From assembly GCA_963734625.1 (NCBI GenBank), contig CAVTHW010000019.1, forward strand, positions 123,178 to 187,177: a stretch of 64,000 nt of DNA, in the 5' to 3' direction. Below the pieces are notes generated by a model. The model worked only from the letters and a program-made list of their open reading frames with translations, did not search any database and had not been told where the DNA came from. Origin of the DNA: CAVTHW01 sp963734625 (GTDB lineage: Bacteria > Acidobacteriota > Terriglobia > Bryobacterales > Bryobacteraceae). The translations under genes were made by a program, and so were the position numbers. Positions within the stretch are counted from its first letter, which is position 1. Each line of letters starts with the position of its first letter. Below are positions 1 through 10,084 of this stretch, piece by piece.

Positions 1-360
1 GGACATACGCCTCGCAACGCCGCACGCCACGCTCAGGCCTGCGCGCGGGCTGGAGGGCAAGCTGGGAAGTGGGTCACTTGGAACCATTTCTTTTTTCCGG
101 CCCTAATCCCGCACTTCTCACACAACATCTACTGTGGCGCGCGATGGACCCATGTCTACCTCGTTGGGCTCGGGCGACGTCCTCGACGTACTGTCAAGTA
201 CGCCTGCGGGCGTCGCCGGTCGCGCGCCTCGTCACGATCATGCAAATCTTCGCGGACCGCGGTGATTCGCCCGCCGTTGAGCAGGTCGCCAGACCTGCCA
301 TGTCTGCGGTCCCGCCGACAGATTCCGCCGGCGGCTATGCCGCGCCATGAGAAGAGCGGG
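1..360. other. No gene supported at the left edge
   Basis: Several short overlapping reading frames exist on both strands here, but none has a convincing ribosome binding site, a domain or a recognisable family. The stretch lies downstream of the minus-strand zinc-ribbon gene. The segment around 150-330 feels like a sequence that recurs in other genomes, but I cannot name it. Confidence 0.4.
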
Positions 361-765
361 CTAATCCGAAGCGCTCCCGCTTCTCTGTGCTTTCTCCGCC
401 CCCTCGTCTTGAAGGCTGCGCGTCTTGGCGCTAACATAGCGTTGCTTCCTTATCCTGAAGGTGACGAAGTTGTGCCGGCAGTACTCGCAACGGTACGGAT
501 TTGCGCCTAAGAACAGCAGGAAGCTCTTGAAGAAGGACACGCGGTACTGACTGGGGCTCCACGACGCCAGGTCCGTCCTCCAGCACCTTGAACACCGCGC
601 GTACGCCGCTTCCGACAGCTTCCAGACTCTGGCCTTGAATCGCGCCCGGCAGTCACGGCAGCGCAACGGTCTGACTCCGAACACGATTGCGGCGCGCTCG
701 GCGGGCGTTCGCATGTGGGAGAACCGTATATTGCGGCTGCCACACTGCGGGCAGGCTTCAATCAT
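361..765 (-). CDS. Small four-motif zinc-ribbon protein
   Basis: Encodes about 134 residues with four CxxC pairs: CPQC near residue 4, CRDC near 37, then CSRC and CEYC in the second half. This is the pattern of two zinc ribbons that each bind one metal ion. Between the ribbons is a hydrophobic stretch (SFFKSFLLFLGA). I do not recognise a named family. The ATG at 765 overlaps the stop of the aminotransferase gene upstream as ATGA, which points to translational coupling. A longer frame continues upstream, but it is the shadow of the aminotransferase gene, so this ATG is the sensible start. Confidence 0.7.
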   Translation of the reverse strand: MIEACPQCGSRNIRFSHMRTPAERAAIVFGVRPLRCRDCRARFKARVWKLSEAAYARCSRCWRTDLASWSPSQYRVSFFKSFLLFLGANPYRCEYCRHNFVTFRIRKQRYVSAKTRSLQDEGAEKAQRSGSASD

Positions 766-1622
766 GGAGTCCGCCTTCCGGCCACGTATGCCTCCAGGTA
801 ATCCGAGAACGCCTTGTTCAGCAATGAGCGCGCCTCTCCCCGTCGCTTTACGTTCACGCCTTCCACCGACAGCACCGGCAGCAGGCAGCGAGTGGTCGAA
901 GTGATAAAGACCTCGTCGGCGGATTCGAGGTCTTCGAGGCGCAGAGTCTTCTCTTCCACCGTGACGCCTGGCGCGCGGATCTCGGTGAGGATCACGCCGC
1001 GGGTCACGCCGGGGAGGCAGCCCGAGCCCAGGGGCGGCGTGTAGACGCGATCGCCCACGGCCGCGAAGATGTTGGCCGACGTGCACTCGCTCACTTCACC
1101 CCGCTCGTTCAGCAGCAACGCCTCGTCGAAGCCCCGGGCCTGAGCCTGTTCGTTCCAGCACAGGTTCATGCTCCAGGCCAGGCTCTTAACTCCCGCGAAC
1201 TCGCAGGCGCCGTGGCGGGCATGCGGAACGACGGCCAGCCTGGCGCCTTCCCCCCAATCCTTGAGCTTGGTGGTCAGCGCTATCAAGTCGAAATCCCGTC
1301 CGGTGCCCGGGCCCTCCCAGATCCCGCCCCCGTTGCGCACCACGACCACCCGCAGCGTCGCCGAATACGCCTGGTTGGCCCGCACCAGGTCGAGGAGCTG
1401 CCGGCGAACCTGTTCGGAGTCCGCAGGGAAGGGAACTCTTAGCGATTCGGCATCGCGCTTGAGCCGCGCCCAGTGGCGCTCCCAGGCGAAGAGAACGCCG
1501 TCGATCACGCGGATGGTGCTGAAGACGCCCCAACCCGAGAGCAGGCCGATCTGTCCGGGCGAGAGCAGCTTCGAGGACGCCGGGTGTATTTCGCCGTTAT
1601 GAAGTATGCAAGGGTCGATCAC
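762..1622 (-). CDS. Class IV aminotransferase (branched-chain or aminodeoxychorismate lyase type)
   Basis: A 286-residue fold-type IV PLP enzyme. The N-terminus has the family opening with GLLSGWGVFSTIRV near residue 25. The PLP lysine is probably in VKSLAWSMNL, and the later NERGEVSECTSANIF and LPGVTRGVIL motifs match the cofactor phosphate-binding region. Length suits both IlvE-like transaminases and PabC-like lyases, and sequence by eye does not separate them. The start is GTG at 1622. A TAGAAT-like -10 element sits only 6 bases upstream of it, so the message could be leaderless. It is followed, with a 4-base overlap, by the zinc-ribbon gene. Confidence 0.85.
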   Translation of the reverse strand: MIDPCILHNGEIHPASSKLLSPGQIGLLSGWGVFSTIRVIDGVLFAWERHWARLKRDAESLRVPFPADSEQVRRQLLDLVRANQAYSATLRVVVVRNGGGIWEGPGTGRDFDLIALTTKLKDWGEGARLAVVPHARHGACEFAGVKSLAWSMNLCWNEQAQARGFDEALLLNERGEVSECTSANIFAAVGDRVYTPPLGSGCLPGVTRGVILTEIRAPGVTVEEKTLRLEDLESADEVFITSTTRCLLPVLSVEGVNVKRRGEARSLLNKAFSDYLEAYVAGRRTP

Positions 1623-1851
1623 TGCACTATTCTATCCGAAAGCTGGCCGCTCAATGCCAGTTGTGTGAGCGACACAAAAGTGGAATCGCCGGCGTGCTTG
1701 TGGGGCCAGCCATTTCTGGCTGCCGCCGGCTTTGGCCCGGCGTCTTGTGACAGCCCGAAGAAACGCCGGCTCAAAAGCCAGGCCCCACGCGGGCAGTCTG
1801 TCTTTGCGTATACAACTGAATCACGTCGGCGTCCACTCTTGTGGCGCGCGC
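1623..1851. repeat. Intergenic region with a 16-bp direct repeat and hairpins
   Basis: The 16-mer CGCTCAATGCCAGTTG occurs at 1648-1663 and again at 1849-1864, where it runs into the 3' end of the HipA-like gene. Between the copies are hairpin-forming stretches near 1705-1735 (CAGCCA ... TGGCTG) and GC-rich inverted segments, possibly a terminator for the HipA-like gene. No gene is apparent. Confidence 0.4.
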
Positions 1852-2685
1852 TCAATGCCAGTTGGGAAACAGGTTGGCTCGCGCGCGGCGCGACTCGGCG
1901 ATCAGATCCGGAACCCTCTCGCGGCGCTTGAGCAGGCGCTCCAGCAGTTCGTCGAGGGCGGATTCATCCCCCTGCAACCATTGCGGAGGAATCTGGCGGC
2001 GGGCTTGGTCGATGACCTCCTCGGGGAAGTGGACCACCTGGTCCAGCCAGGGCTGGAAATCATCCCAGGACTTCACGTCCGCATACACCGAGGGCCGCAG
2101 GGCCAGGCCCTGGAGCGGAGAGTCCACGAGTTCCCAGTGCGGCCCGTTGAACACGAAACCCTGGTCGATCATTTGCGCCAGGAAGCCGGCCGTCTGGCGG
2201 GGCGAGCCGCCCGTGGCGGACCACTCTGCCAGGCGCGCCCTGAAGTAAATGGCTTGTCTGCCGTCGGCGTTGGACATCCATTTGTCCAGCACCAGCGCGC
2301 CCAGGAAATGGCTCAGATTGGTGACCTGCTTGAGGAGCGCGTCGGGGAGGAAATCGTAGACGGCAAGGCGGGCCGGATCGCCGGGAAACCGCGACCCGAA
2401 ATGCCAGCCCGGCTCTACCGGTATCCGGCGCGAGCCCAACTCCAGGCAGGCCGCAGGATTCTCGAGCAGGAACTCGCGGGAAACGGAGATGATCGCCGTC
2501 TCCGGAGCGGCCAGGTTCAAATGCCGGAAAAAACAGGAGGCGATGAGTTCGTTGACCAGAATGCGGCGGTGCTGCGGATTGTTGAGAAACTTGACGACGT
2601 ACCACCGGCCGTCGCCGGCCTCCAGGAGGTGAGACTGCGCCCCTCCGCGCATTCTTCGGATATGCCGGCGCGCGCTAATCGGCAT
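1852..2685 (-). CDS. HipA-like kinase-fold protein
   Basis: A 277-residue protein resembling the stand-alone HipA-like kinase domain family (HipA_2). Early residues RGGAQSHLLEAGDGRWYVVKF look like the glycine-rich loop and nucleotide-binding lysine. LGALVLDKWMSNADGRQAIY near residue 135 resembles the catalytic Asp/Asn-x-Asp region. No HipB-like DNA-binding partner lies next to it, so toxin function is not implied. ATG at 2685 is preferred over the TTG at 2694. The gene stands alone. Confidence 0.7.
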   Translation of the reverse strand: MPISARRHIRRMRGGAQSHLLEAGDGRWYVVKFLNNPQHRRILVNELIASCFFRHLNLAAPETAIISVSREFLLENPAACLELGSRRIPVEPGWHFGSRFPGDPARLAVYDFLPDALLKQVTNLSHFLGALVLDKWMSNADGRQAIYFRARLAEWSATGGSPRQTAGFLAQMIDQGFVFNGPHWELVDSPLQGLALRPSVYADVKSWDDFQPWLDQVVHFPEEVIDQARRQIPPQWLQGDESALDELLERLLKRRERVPDLIAESRRARANLFPNWH

Positions 2686-2737
2686 TACAGGCAAACTTCG
2701 ACTTCACGTTCAGCACGGAGAGAAAGCGGCGCGAGCT

Positions 2738-2769
2738 GACCGGCCGCGCATCAGGCAGCGCGGCCGGTC
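2738..2769 (-). terminator. Perfect 12-bp stem-loop after the Lys/Ala-rich gene
   Basis: GACCGGCCGCGC at 2738-2749 and GCGCGGCCGGTC at 2758-2769 are perfect inverted arms with an 8-base loop, 30 bases past the stop of the minus-strand gene. There is no clear T tract, so it may be a weak terminator or an mRNA-stabilising hairpin. Confidence 0.5.
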
Positions 2770-2799
2770 CGGCCGCCGGGTGGACCAAGCCGCGGCCCA

Positions 2800-3279
2800 C
2801 TACTTCTTTTTCTTGGCGGCCTTCTTCGCCGCGGGCTTCTTGACGGCCTTTTTCGGCGCCTTCTTGGCGGCCTTGGGCGCGGCCTTCTTGACGCTTGCCT
2901 TCTTCGCGACCTTCTTTGCCGCTACCTTCTTCGCCACCTTCTTCACTGCCTTCTTCGCGACCTTTTTGGGCGCGACTTTCTTCGGCGCCACCTTCACTGC
3001 CGGCTTCGTCACAACCGCCTTTTTCACGGGTTTCTTCTCGGGCGCCACAGGAGCGGGCGTTTCGACCGGACCCGCAACAGCGGGCGCGGAGGGCGCGGGC
3101 GGTGCGGCCGGCGCCTCTTGAGGTATCACTGGGGTTAGGACTTCCGGTTCCATGTCTAATTCCTCTTCCTCTTCGTCTTCCGGCCCATAAATGCCGAGTT
3201 CGGGCTCTAGATCGATGTGCTCTTCATCGTAGGAGTAGTCTTCGTCGTCGTCAAGACCCAAGCGCCAGTCAATGGCCAT
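2800..3279 (-). CDS. Acidic-head, lysine/alanine/proline-tail protein (histone H1-like)
   Basis: A 159-residue low-complexity protein in three parts. Residues 1-45 are strongly acidic (DDDEDYSYDEE and an EEEEEL run). Residues 50-80 are Pro/Ala rich. Residues 82-159 are repeats of the APKKVAPKKVAKKAVKK kind, ending in KKKK. Bacterial histone H1-like tails of this kind bind DNA or other polyanions, and the acidic head may regulate that. The start is ATG at 3279 behind a strong GAGGAGG. The downstream transglycosylase has a related Lys/Thr/Ala tail. No catalytic domain is visible. Confidence 0.65.
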   Translation of the reverse strand: MAIDWRLGLDDDEDYSYDEEHIDLEPELGIYGPEDEEEEELDMEPEVLTPVIPQEAPAAPPAPSAPAVAGPVETPAPVAPEKKPVKKAVVTKPAVKVAPKKVAPKKVAKKAVKKVAKKVAAKKVAKKASVKKAAPKAAKKAPKKAVKKPAAKKAAKKKK

Positions 3280-3364
3280 TTTGTCCTCCTCTCCGTCCAG
3301 GACTGAGAATTAGCATAGCTCGTTTTCCAGGGAAGGCAAGGGGGCCGATTCTCGAGACATCCGA

Positions 3365-5066
3365 TTACCGGACCGAGGTGCCGCGCTGAGTAGTGGCTGC
3401 CTTCTTGGAGGCGACCAGCGCAGGGACGGCGGACTGCTTGCTTGCCGCCGTCTTTGCGGTGGTGGCCGTCTTCGCGGTGGTGGTCTTCTTCGCGGTGGTG
3501 GTCTTCTTGACCGCGGCCTTCTTCGGCGCCGCCACACGCGGCGCAACCGGCGCGGAGGCGGGCACAATCAGGAGACTGCCGGGATCCCACGCGGCTGCGG
3601 CGACAGGATTGGCGGCGAGCAATTGCTGCGTCGTCGTCCGGTAACGCACCGCGACGCCGGTCAAGGTATCGCCCTCGGCCACCCGGTGCAAGCGCCACGC
3701 GGTTCTGTTTGCGGCCGGAATCAGTTCCAGGGCGGAGAGCACCGCCGCATCCGCGCCTTCGGGAACGTGCAGCGAGTAACCGGCGGGAGCCAGGTTCGTG
3801 AGCAGGGCCGGATTCAGCTCGCGAATCCTGGCGATGGGCTGCTCGGTGATGTCGGCGATCAATTCCAGGCGGGTCGGCGCTTCCATCTCGATGGTGGAAT
3901 ACTTGATGGGCGGGTCGAAATCGATCCCTTCCAGCCCATAGTGCCCGGGGTTCTTGGCCGTGATGACCATGGCCAGGATGATGGGCAGGTAGTTGGCCGA
4001 TTCCTTGGGCAGCACGTTGCGCCGCCGCAGTTCCCAGAAATCCGCGTAGCCCGTGCGCTCAACCGCTCGCTCAATCGTGACCGGGCCGCAATTATAGGCC
4101 GCCATGGCCAGGTACCAGTCGCCGAACTCGTTGTAGAGGTCGCGCAGGTGCCTGGCTGCCGCCCGGGTGGCCTTCTCCGGGTCGAGGCGGTCGTCGGCGG
4201 CCTTGGTCCGCATCAGGCCGTACTCTTGCCCGCGCGACTGTATGAACTGCCACATTCCCGTGGCGCTCTTGTAAGAGACGGCCCTGGGCATGAAGGCGGA
4301 CTCGGCCTGGGCCAGGTGGATCAACTCCTGCGGGACGCCCTCCTCGTCGAGAATTCTCCGAATGAGCGCCTGGTAACGCCCCATGCGCTCAAGGCCAAAC
4401 TTCAAAGTTTGCCTGCCGCGGGTGGAGGAGAAGTAGTTGATATAGCGCAGAACCTCGTCGTTCAGCTCCAGGGGCAACTGGGAAACGGTCACCTTGAGTT
4501 CCTCGGCGACCTGGTTTCTCAGCTTGGGGTCGATGGGGAAGGTCGGCTCGGGGATCTGCTCGATGGAAGCTCGGTCGAATACCTGCGGGCTGTCCGGTTC
4601 GGCGGCCCCCAACCCGGAGATGTCGTACTCGTGGATGGCGTCGACCAACTCCGCCAGTTTGCGCTCGATATCGGCGCCTCCCGGGCCGTCAGCCCCGCCG
4701 GAAAGGAGCACATCGATTGCCGCGTCGAACTCCTGCCTGGCGGTCTCCAGTGCGCCGGCCCGGAACAACCGCGTGCCGGCCTGGAAGTGCGAGTCGGCTG
4801 CCCGGAGCAGGGGCCCGACGGAGGATGGGGGCGCGAGCGGCTCGGCCGGCGTTGTCAGGAAGCCGGGAGTCGCGTGACCGTATAGCGACGCCGCAACACT
4901 GGGCGGGTCGGCGGCCAACTGCGTCTCTGGCGGGCGGCTGGACCGCGGGGGGCAGTGCGGTACTACTGTAAACGGAGCGCTTGGCGCCGGAGCACCCGGC
5001 CAGCACCAGGAGAACCAGGGTGAGCAACCCGGCAGACCAGCGAAGTGGTGAGCGCCCGGCCGTCAT
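3365..5066 (-). CDS. MltD-like membrane-bound lytic transglycosylase with LysM, frameshifted
   Basis: A periplasmic peptidoglycan-cleaving lipoprotein of about 567 residues. The true N-terminus is ATG at 5066, giving a signal peptide with lipobox LAGC, but this is in a different frame from the rest. The frames join at the six-base G run at 4947-4952 (C6 in the sense strand), where one extra base would explain the break. After the join come a helical region, an SLT catalytic domain with the glutamate in AQAESAFMPRAVS and the GMWQFIQSRGQEYGL and AMAAYNCGP motifs, a LysM-type repeat (VAEGDTLTGVAVRYRTTTQQ), and a Lys/Thr/Ala tail. Calling the start at the internal TTG at 4918 would lose the export signal. 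Confidence 0.8.
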
Positions 5067-5159
5067 CCCGTTCTCTAACAAGAGGCGTACTCCATCGTCC
5101 TTCTTTCGCCCTAACGACTTTAGCCTATAAGCCCGTTGACGGTCAAGGGGATGCAGGCG

Positions 5160-7256
5160 TTACTCTTCTTCTTCCTCGACCCCGGCTTTGGCGGCCTTGG
5201 CGGCGGCGATGATCTTGTCGGCCTGCATCTGGGGCACGAAATCGTAGTGATCGAATTCCATGGTGAAGGAGGCGCGGCCCTGGGTCATGGAGATCAGATC
5301 GTTCTGATAGTTCAGCATTTCGGCCATGGGGACCTGAGCGCGAACGATCTGGGTGTTGCCCCGCGTGTCCATGCCGGCGACGCGGCCACGGCGGCTGTTG
5401 ATGTCGCCCATGAGGTCCCCGGCATACTCCACCGGAGCCTGAACTTCGACGTTCATGATCGGCTCCAAAAGCGCCGGCCGGGCCTGCTGCATGGCGGCCT
5501 TGAAAGCCTTCCGGGCGGCCAGTTTGAAGGAGAGTTCCGAGGAGTCCACGTCGTGATAGGAGCCGTCGTAGACCGTGACCCTGAAATCGACCACCGGGTT
5601 CCCCGCCAGGTATCCTAAGGCCGCGGTTTCCACGATCCCTTTCTCGACCGCCGGGATGTAATTTCTGGGAATGGACCCGCCGAAGATGTCGTTCACGAAT
5701 TCGAAACCGGCGCCGCGCGCCAGGGGCTCCATCTTGATCCAGCAGTCGCCGAACTGCCCGTGACCGCCAGTCTGTTTCTTGTGGCGGCCCTGCACGTCGG
5801 CGGTGCCCCGGATGGTCTCGCGGTAGGGCACCTTGGGGGCTTTCAGCGTGACATCCACGCCGTAGCGGTTCTTCAGCCGGCTGACCACCACCTCGACGTG
5901 CTGCTGGCCGCTGCCGCCCACCAGAAACTCTTTGGTTTGCGGGTCGCGGTAGAACCGCAGGGACTGGTCTTCTTCCAGGATCTTCTGGATGGCCGCGCCC
6001 ATGCGGTCCTCGTCCTGGCGCGTCTTGGCTTCGATGGCGAAGGCGATGGAGGGCTCAGCCAGTTCGACCCGCGGGTAGCTGATGAGCGAGCCCTTGTCGG
6101 ACAGCGTATCGCTGGTCAGCGATTCTTTCAGCTTCGCCACCGCGCCGATATCGCCGGCGTGCAGCTCGGGGACTGGCTGGATGGTTTTGCCAAGCAGGCA
6201 GCCGATGTGCGAGAGCCGCTCGACTCCCCCTGTCCTGGAGTTGCTGAGGTTGGCGTCGTTCCTAAGGACGCCGGAGATGACCTTGAAGTACGAGACGCGG
6301 CCGGCGAAGGCGTCGGCCACGGTCTTGAAGACAAACGCCGAAACCGGTTGCGAGTCGGAGACGGCCCGCTCGGCGTCCTGGCCGTCGAGTTTGCCGGCGA
6401 CCGGGCCGCGCTCGGTCGGGGCGGGGAAGTAGTCGGTGATGAGATTGAGAATCAGGTCCGCTCCGATGCCGTTCAGGCCCGAGGCGCACAGCACCGGGAA
6501 CAGGCGCATCTCCCGGACGGCCGAGCGCAGGCCCTCGGTCAGGCGCTCGGGCGGGAGGGTGCCCTTATCGAGGAATTCCTCCAGCAGGGCGTCGTCGCTT
6601 TCCGCCACCATTTCGATGAGGGCTTCCTGGGCCTTCTGCGCCGGGCCGGCCAGCTCGGCGGGAATATCCCCCTCCTTGCCGCGGCCGTTGCCACCGGATT
6701 CATACGTGTAACATTTCATCCGAACCAGATCGACGATGCCGCGGAAATCCCGCTCGCTGCCGAGCGGCAACTGGATGGGAACGGCGGCGCGGCCGAAGTT
6801 CTCGTTGATGCTGGCCAGCGCCCTTTCGAAGTTGGCGTTCTCGCGATCCAGCTTATTGACGATGATGGCTCGCGGCAGGTTGAATTCGGAGGCGAATTGC
6901 CACACCTTTTCGGTCTGGACCTCGACGCCCGCGACCCCATCGACCAGAATCAGGGAAGAGTCCGCCGCCACCAGGGAGGCCTTGGTGTCGTTGATGAAAA
7001 TGTTGAAGCCGGGCGTGTCCAGAAGGTTGATCTTGAGCTTGTTCCACTCCAGGAAGGCCAAGCCGGTGGAGATGGTGATCTGGCGTTGGATCTCCTCCTC
7101 GTCGAAGTCGGTGACGGTGTTGCCCTCATCGACTCTGGTGGGCCGGTTGGTGGCGCCGGCCAGGTACAGAATCCCCGCCGCCAGCGACGTCTTGCCGGAA
7201 TTGCCGTGTCCTGTCAGACCGACGTTCCGTATGTCCTTGCCTTCGTATACCTTCAC
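5160..7256 (-). CDS. Elongation factor G-like translational GTPase (EF-G2 type)
   Basis: A 698-residue cytoplasmic GTPase. G1 is GHGNSGKTSL, G3 is DTPGF and G4 is NKLD, followed by EF-G domains II-V (for example GGSGQQHVEVV and TGGHGQFGDCWIKMEP). The N-terminus (MKVYEGKDIRNVGLTGH) and overall pattern match the EF-G paralogue group, not canonical fusA, and the gene is not beside rpsL/rpsG or tuf. It ends in a run of five glutamates. The start is GTG at 7256, preceded by GGAG at 8 bases. Its exact role is not settled for this subgroup. Confidence 0.85.
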   Translation of the reverse strand: MKVYEGKDIRNVGLTGHGNSGKTSLAAGILYLAGATNRPTRVDEGNTVTDFDEEEIQRQITISTGLAFLEWNKLKINLLDTPGFNIFINDTKASLVAADSSLILVDGVAGVEVQTEKVWQFASEFNLPRAIIVNKLDRENANFERALASINENFGRAAVPIQLPLGSERDFRGIVDLVRMKCYTYESGGNGRGKEGDIPAELAGPAQKAQEALIEMVAESDDALLEEFLDKGTLPPERLTEGLRSAVREMRLFPVLCASGLNGIGADLILNLITDYFPAPTERGPVAGKLDGQDAERAVSDSQPVSAFVFKTVADAFAGRVSYFKVISGVLRNDANLSNSRTGGVERLSHIGCLLGKTIQPVPELHAGDIGAVAKLKESLTSDTLSDKGSLISYPRVELAEPSIAFAIEAKTRQDEDRMGAAIQKILEEDQSLRFYRDPQTKEFLVGGSGQQHVEVVVSRLKNRYGVDVTLKAPKVPYRETIRGTADVQGRHKKQTGGHGQFGDCWIKMEPLARGAGFEFVNDIFGGSIPRNYIPAVEKGIVETAALGYLAGNPVVDFRVTVYDGSYHDVDSSELSFKLAARKAFKAAMQQARPALLEPIMNVEVQAPVEYAGDLMGDINSRRGRVAGMDTRGNTQIVRAQVPMAEMLNYQNDLISMTQGRASFTMEFDHYDFVPQMQADKIIAAAKAAKAGVEEEEE

Positions 7257-7321
7257 TTGAGTGGCTCCGTTGTACAGGCTTAGGTAGGATCAAGCGCGGT
7301 GACTAAACCGCCAAATTGTGG

Positions 7322-7330
7322 ATAGTAGCA
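7322..7330 (-). promoter_or_regulatory. Extended -10 promoter candidate for the EF-G-like gene
   Basis: On the minus strand the bases read TGCTACTAT, an extended -10 (TG-N-TACTAT), about 65 bases upstream of the GTG start. No good -35 element is seen, which is tolerated for extended -10 promoters. Confidence 0.35.
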
Positions 7331-7495
7331 CAATCGAACGCGTCGCGGAGATGAACTGATGGGACTGGCCGGAAATTGACGAAAGAATTGGAGATAATCG
7401 TAACCGTGTTCTTGCCCGCGGGCAACTACCTTTCGCGCTGCGCAACGTGACGGATTTCTCCGTCCACATGTGCAAAGGCGTCCAGGACGCGCAAC

Positions 7496-7967
7496 TCAGG
7501 AATTTCCACGCTCCGCCACTTCCGTGTCGCGGATGATGGCGATGGCTTCGATTTCGACCAGCAGGTCGGGGCGGCAGAGCTTGGCCTGCACGCCGACGGA
7601 GGCGGGAAGGGGATCGAGCCCCTGCGACTCATAGAAAGCCGCGCGCTCTTCGTTGAAGGCGGCGTAATCGCGGTCGATGTCGCGGAGGTAACAGGTGGTC
7701 CGGACCACGTCGCGCCAGGTGGCGCCCTCGCTCGCAAGCAGCGCCACGATGTTGGCGAAGGTGCGCCGGGTCTGGGCGCGGAGGTCGCCCACGTGCAGCG
7801 TCTCGCCGTTGGGGCCGATGCTGGCCGTGCCCGAGATCAGCAGGACGCGGACGCCGCCGAACTCCAGCCGCAGGCCGCGGGAAAAGGAACTCGGCCGCGC
7901 GTAGTGATACGCTTCATTCAGGACTTCCGGTGCGCTGATGGGTCTTCTTGGTGATCTTATGGTTCAT
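7496..7967 (-). CDS. RidA/YjgF-family protein, frameshifted near its N-terminus
   Basis: A Rid-family protein; RidA members hydrolyse reactive enamine/imine intermediates. The recognisable part runs from YHYARPSSFSRGLRLEFGG through ISGTASIGPNGE and ends near AIIRDTEVAERGNS. The obvious start is the ATG at 7967, which overlaps the PPC-gene stop as ATGA. That start is out of frame with the body by one extra base, somewhere in 7905-7960. In the body frame no ATG, GTG or TTG lies upstream of YHYARPS, which supports a frameshift and not an alternative start. It is the last gene of the four-gene operon. Confidence 0.7.
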
Positions 7968-10082
7968 TTGATTACTTCGAACGTCACGGCCGGCAGCGCG
8001 CCCAACGCGATGCGCCGCGCCATTCTCTCGCACTTCTCTTTCGCCGAAGATGTTGACGATCAGGTTGCCCTTCGTGCCGGGTTTCACCTTGGCATCGCAC
8101 TGCAGCACGATCTCGGCTTCGCCGGGCGCGCTGCTCAGGGCGATTCCCTCCGGCGGCTCGCTCAACTCGTAGAGCACCTTGCTGAACAGGTTGTTCGGCG
8201 GAAGGTCCAACTGAACCCGGAGCCGCGCCGAGCCGCCGGCGGGGATCTTCACGGGCTGCTCCCCCAGCACTCTGACGGGCGTCCTGAAGACCACGCGCCG
8301 GGCCACGGCGAGCTTCAGATCCTGGGCTGGAACCAGTTGACGGTAGTCGAAGGCCTGCATCATGTCGTCCGCGGGCACAGCCTGATGCGCGACCGTGCGT
8401 CCCTGGATGGTCGCGCGGCCCTCCAGGCGCAGGCTCACGGGCTCTCCAAGCTGCGCCAGCATGGGCGGTACCGCCAGCGTGAGGCGGACCTCGTCCTGCC
8501 CGGCCGGGATGGTGGCGCCGGTCAATATCAGCCCTCGCGGAGCGCCCTCCAGCGCGAGCGCGATTTCCCCCGAAAAACCATCCTGGCGCAGCGCGTGGAC
8601 GGTAATGGGGACCGATGTGCCGCCGGGGGAGTTGATGGCGGACGGCGTCACGCGCAGGTCGAAATCGGGCCGCGGCGCGCTGATCCGCAGGTGGTAGTCG
8701 TAGTCGGGGCCGCCTTGCTGCTGCGCATCGCCCAGGTAGAGATAGTAGGTACCAGCGGCCGGCAGCGTGGCGCTGATCAGCGAGTCGGCCTGGTGGGTGA
8801 TCAGGCCGGCGCCCTTGTCCTCATGGTCGTCGTTGAAGGCCAGTTGGCGGCCAGCGGCGTCGGTCAGCTTCAGCACCGAATCGAGCGGTGAGCCCAGACG
8901 GCGGGCGTACACCTCCGCGACGATCTGGTCGCCCGCGCGGCCTTCGAAAGCGAATACATCCCAGTCGCCGGGCTTGTCCACGCGGCCGCTGACCAGGACC
9001 GGGAGCTTCATCTTCTGAGCGATCTTGGGCGAGTCGTTCGGTTCCTTCTCGATGGCTTCCGGCAGCGCGGCCGCCGAGGGCGGGAGCGCGCCGCGCGGGG
9101 CGATGACGAACGCCGCCTCGCTCGCGGTGATGCGATAGACGAAGTCCTCGCGGCCGCGGTAAAGCGTGTCCCTTATCTCGACCGCATACTCGCCGTCATT
9201 GGGAACGTCAAAGCGCAAAGCCGGATCGGGATGGAACAGGTAGTGGTCGGCATAGGCCAACTCCTTCCCGTTGCCGTCGAGCACGGCCAGGGCGGGCTGG
9301 AACCAGCCCGGCACGGCGTCGGCCAGGTAAGGCATCAACTCCCGCGCGCTGGCGGCGATGGTCAACCGCTGCCCTTTGCGCGCCTGAAACCGGTAGCGAT
9401 CCGAGTCGCCGGGGGTGAATTGCCGGCCCGGAGTCAGCGGCGTGGGCCGGGCCGCGCGGGGCACGATCCGGCCGTTGATCGTAATTGGAAGCGTGACCGC
9501 CGGTTCGGACTCCTCGGCGGCGCGGACTTCCGCAGCATTGACGCCGGCCTGCAGAATGCGCACTTCGGACTGCGGCTCGATGAACTCCGGCAGGTCGCCG
9601 ACGTAGAAGATCAGCGGATTCGACAGCCCCTGCGGCGTCATCAACCTGAGTTCGCGCGGGCCGGGCGCCGCGCCCGCTTCGATGCTGACCCGGAGCGCCT
9701 GGGTTTCGGCTAGCGCCGGACTGACGCCCCGGTTGAATGTCGCCAGTTGGCGCCTAAGCTCGGCGATCTGCTTTTGCGCCGCAGGGTCGTTCGGCTGCTT
9801 CAACAGCTCCTGGACCTTCTCGCGCAACTGGGTAGCCTGCATGGGAGTCATGGGCCGGGTGGATTCGAGCGCCACGCCCTGGGCGCCGCCACCGGAGAGG
9901 TATACCCTATTCACGCCGGTGAGGTACTGGCCGCCGACCTTAACCTCGAGCGTGGTCCCGCGCTGGCCACCCGCGGGATAGACATAGGCCAAGTGCGGCG
10001 GGTTCTGCTGCGCCTGGGCGGCCACTGCCGCAAAGGCCAGTGCGGCCAGCCGCAGGGTTGAACGCCATTGGATGCCGGCCAC
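7964..10082 (-). CDS. Secreted PPC-domain protein, frameshifted near its C-terminus
   Basis: About 706 residues with a signal peptide ending ...FAAVAAQAQQ and a TIG-like segment (YPAGGQRGTTLEVKVGG). At least two pre-peptidase C-terminal-like modules follow (DSDRYRFQARKGQRLTIAAS; DWDVFAFEGRAGDQIVAEVY). The current frame ends in nonfamily sequence at 7914. In the other frame the protein ends ALPAVTFEVIK at 7964, a natural terminus, so one extra base is inferred at about 8025-8048. The start is GTG at 10082, two bases after the DUF1501 stop. This trio (DUF1549/1553, DUF1501, PPC) recurs in Acidobacteria and Planctomycetes. Its substrate is unknown. Confidence 0.75.
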
Positions 10083-10084
10083 GG

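Noticed and set aside
361..1086. A 241-residue version of the zinc-ribbon protein
   Set aside because: Its first 107 residues are an Arg-rich shadow of the aminotransferase gene; the ATG at 765 overlaps the upstream stop in a normal coupled way.
1852..2685. Complete HipBA toxin-antitoxin module
   Set aside because: No HipB-like DNA-binding gene lies on either side, and the protein is of the short stand-alone HipA-like group.
3623..7283. Long plus-strand frames opposite the transglycosylase and EF-G-like genes
   Set aside because: They are shadows caused by high GC content; they lack ribosome sites and family features, while the minus-strand genes have clear motifs.
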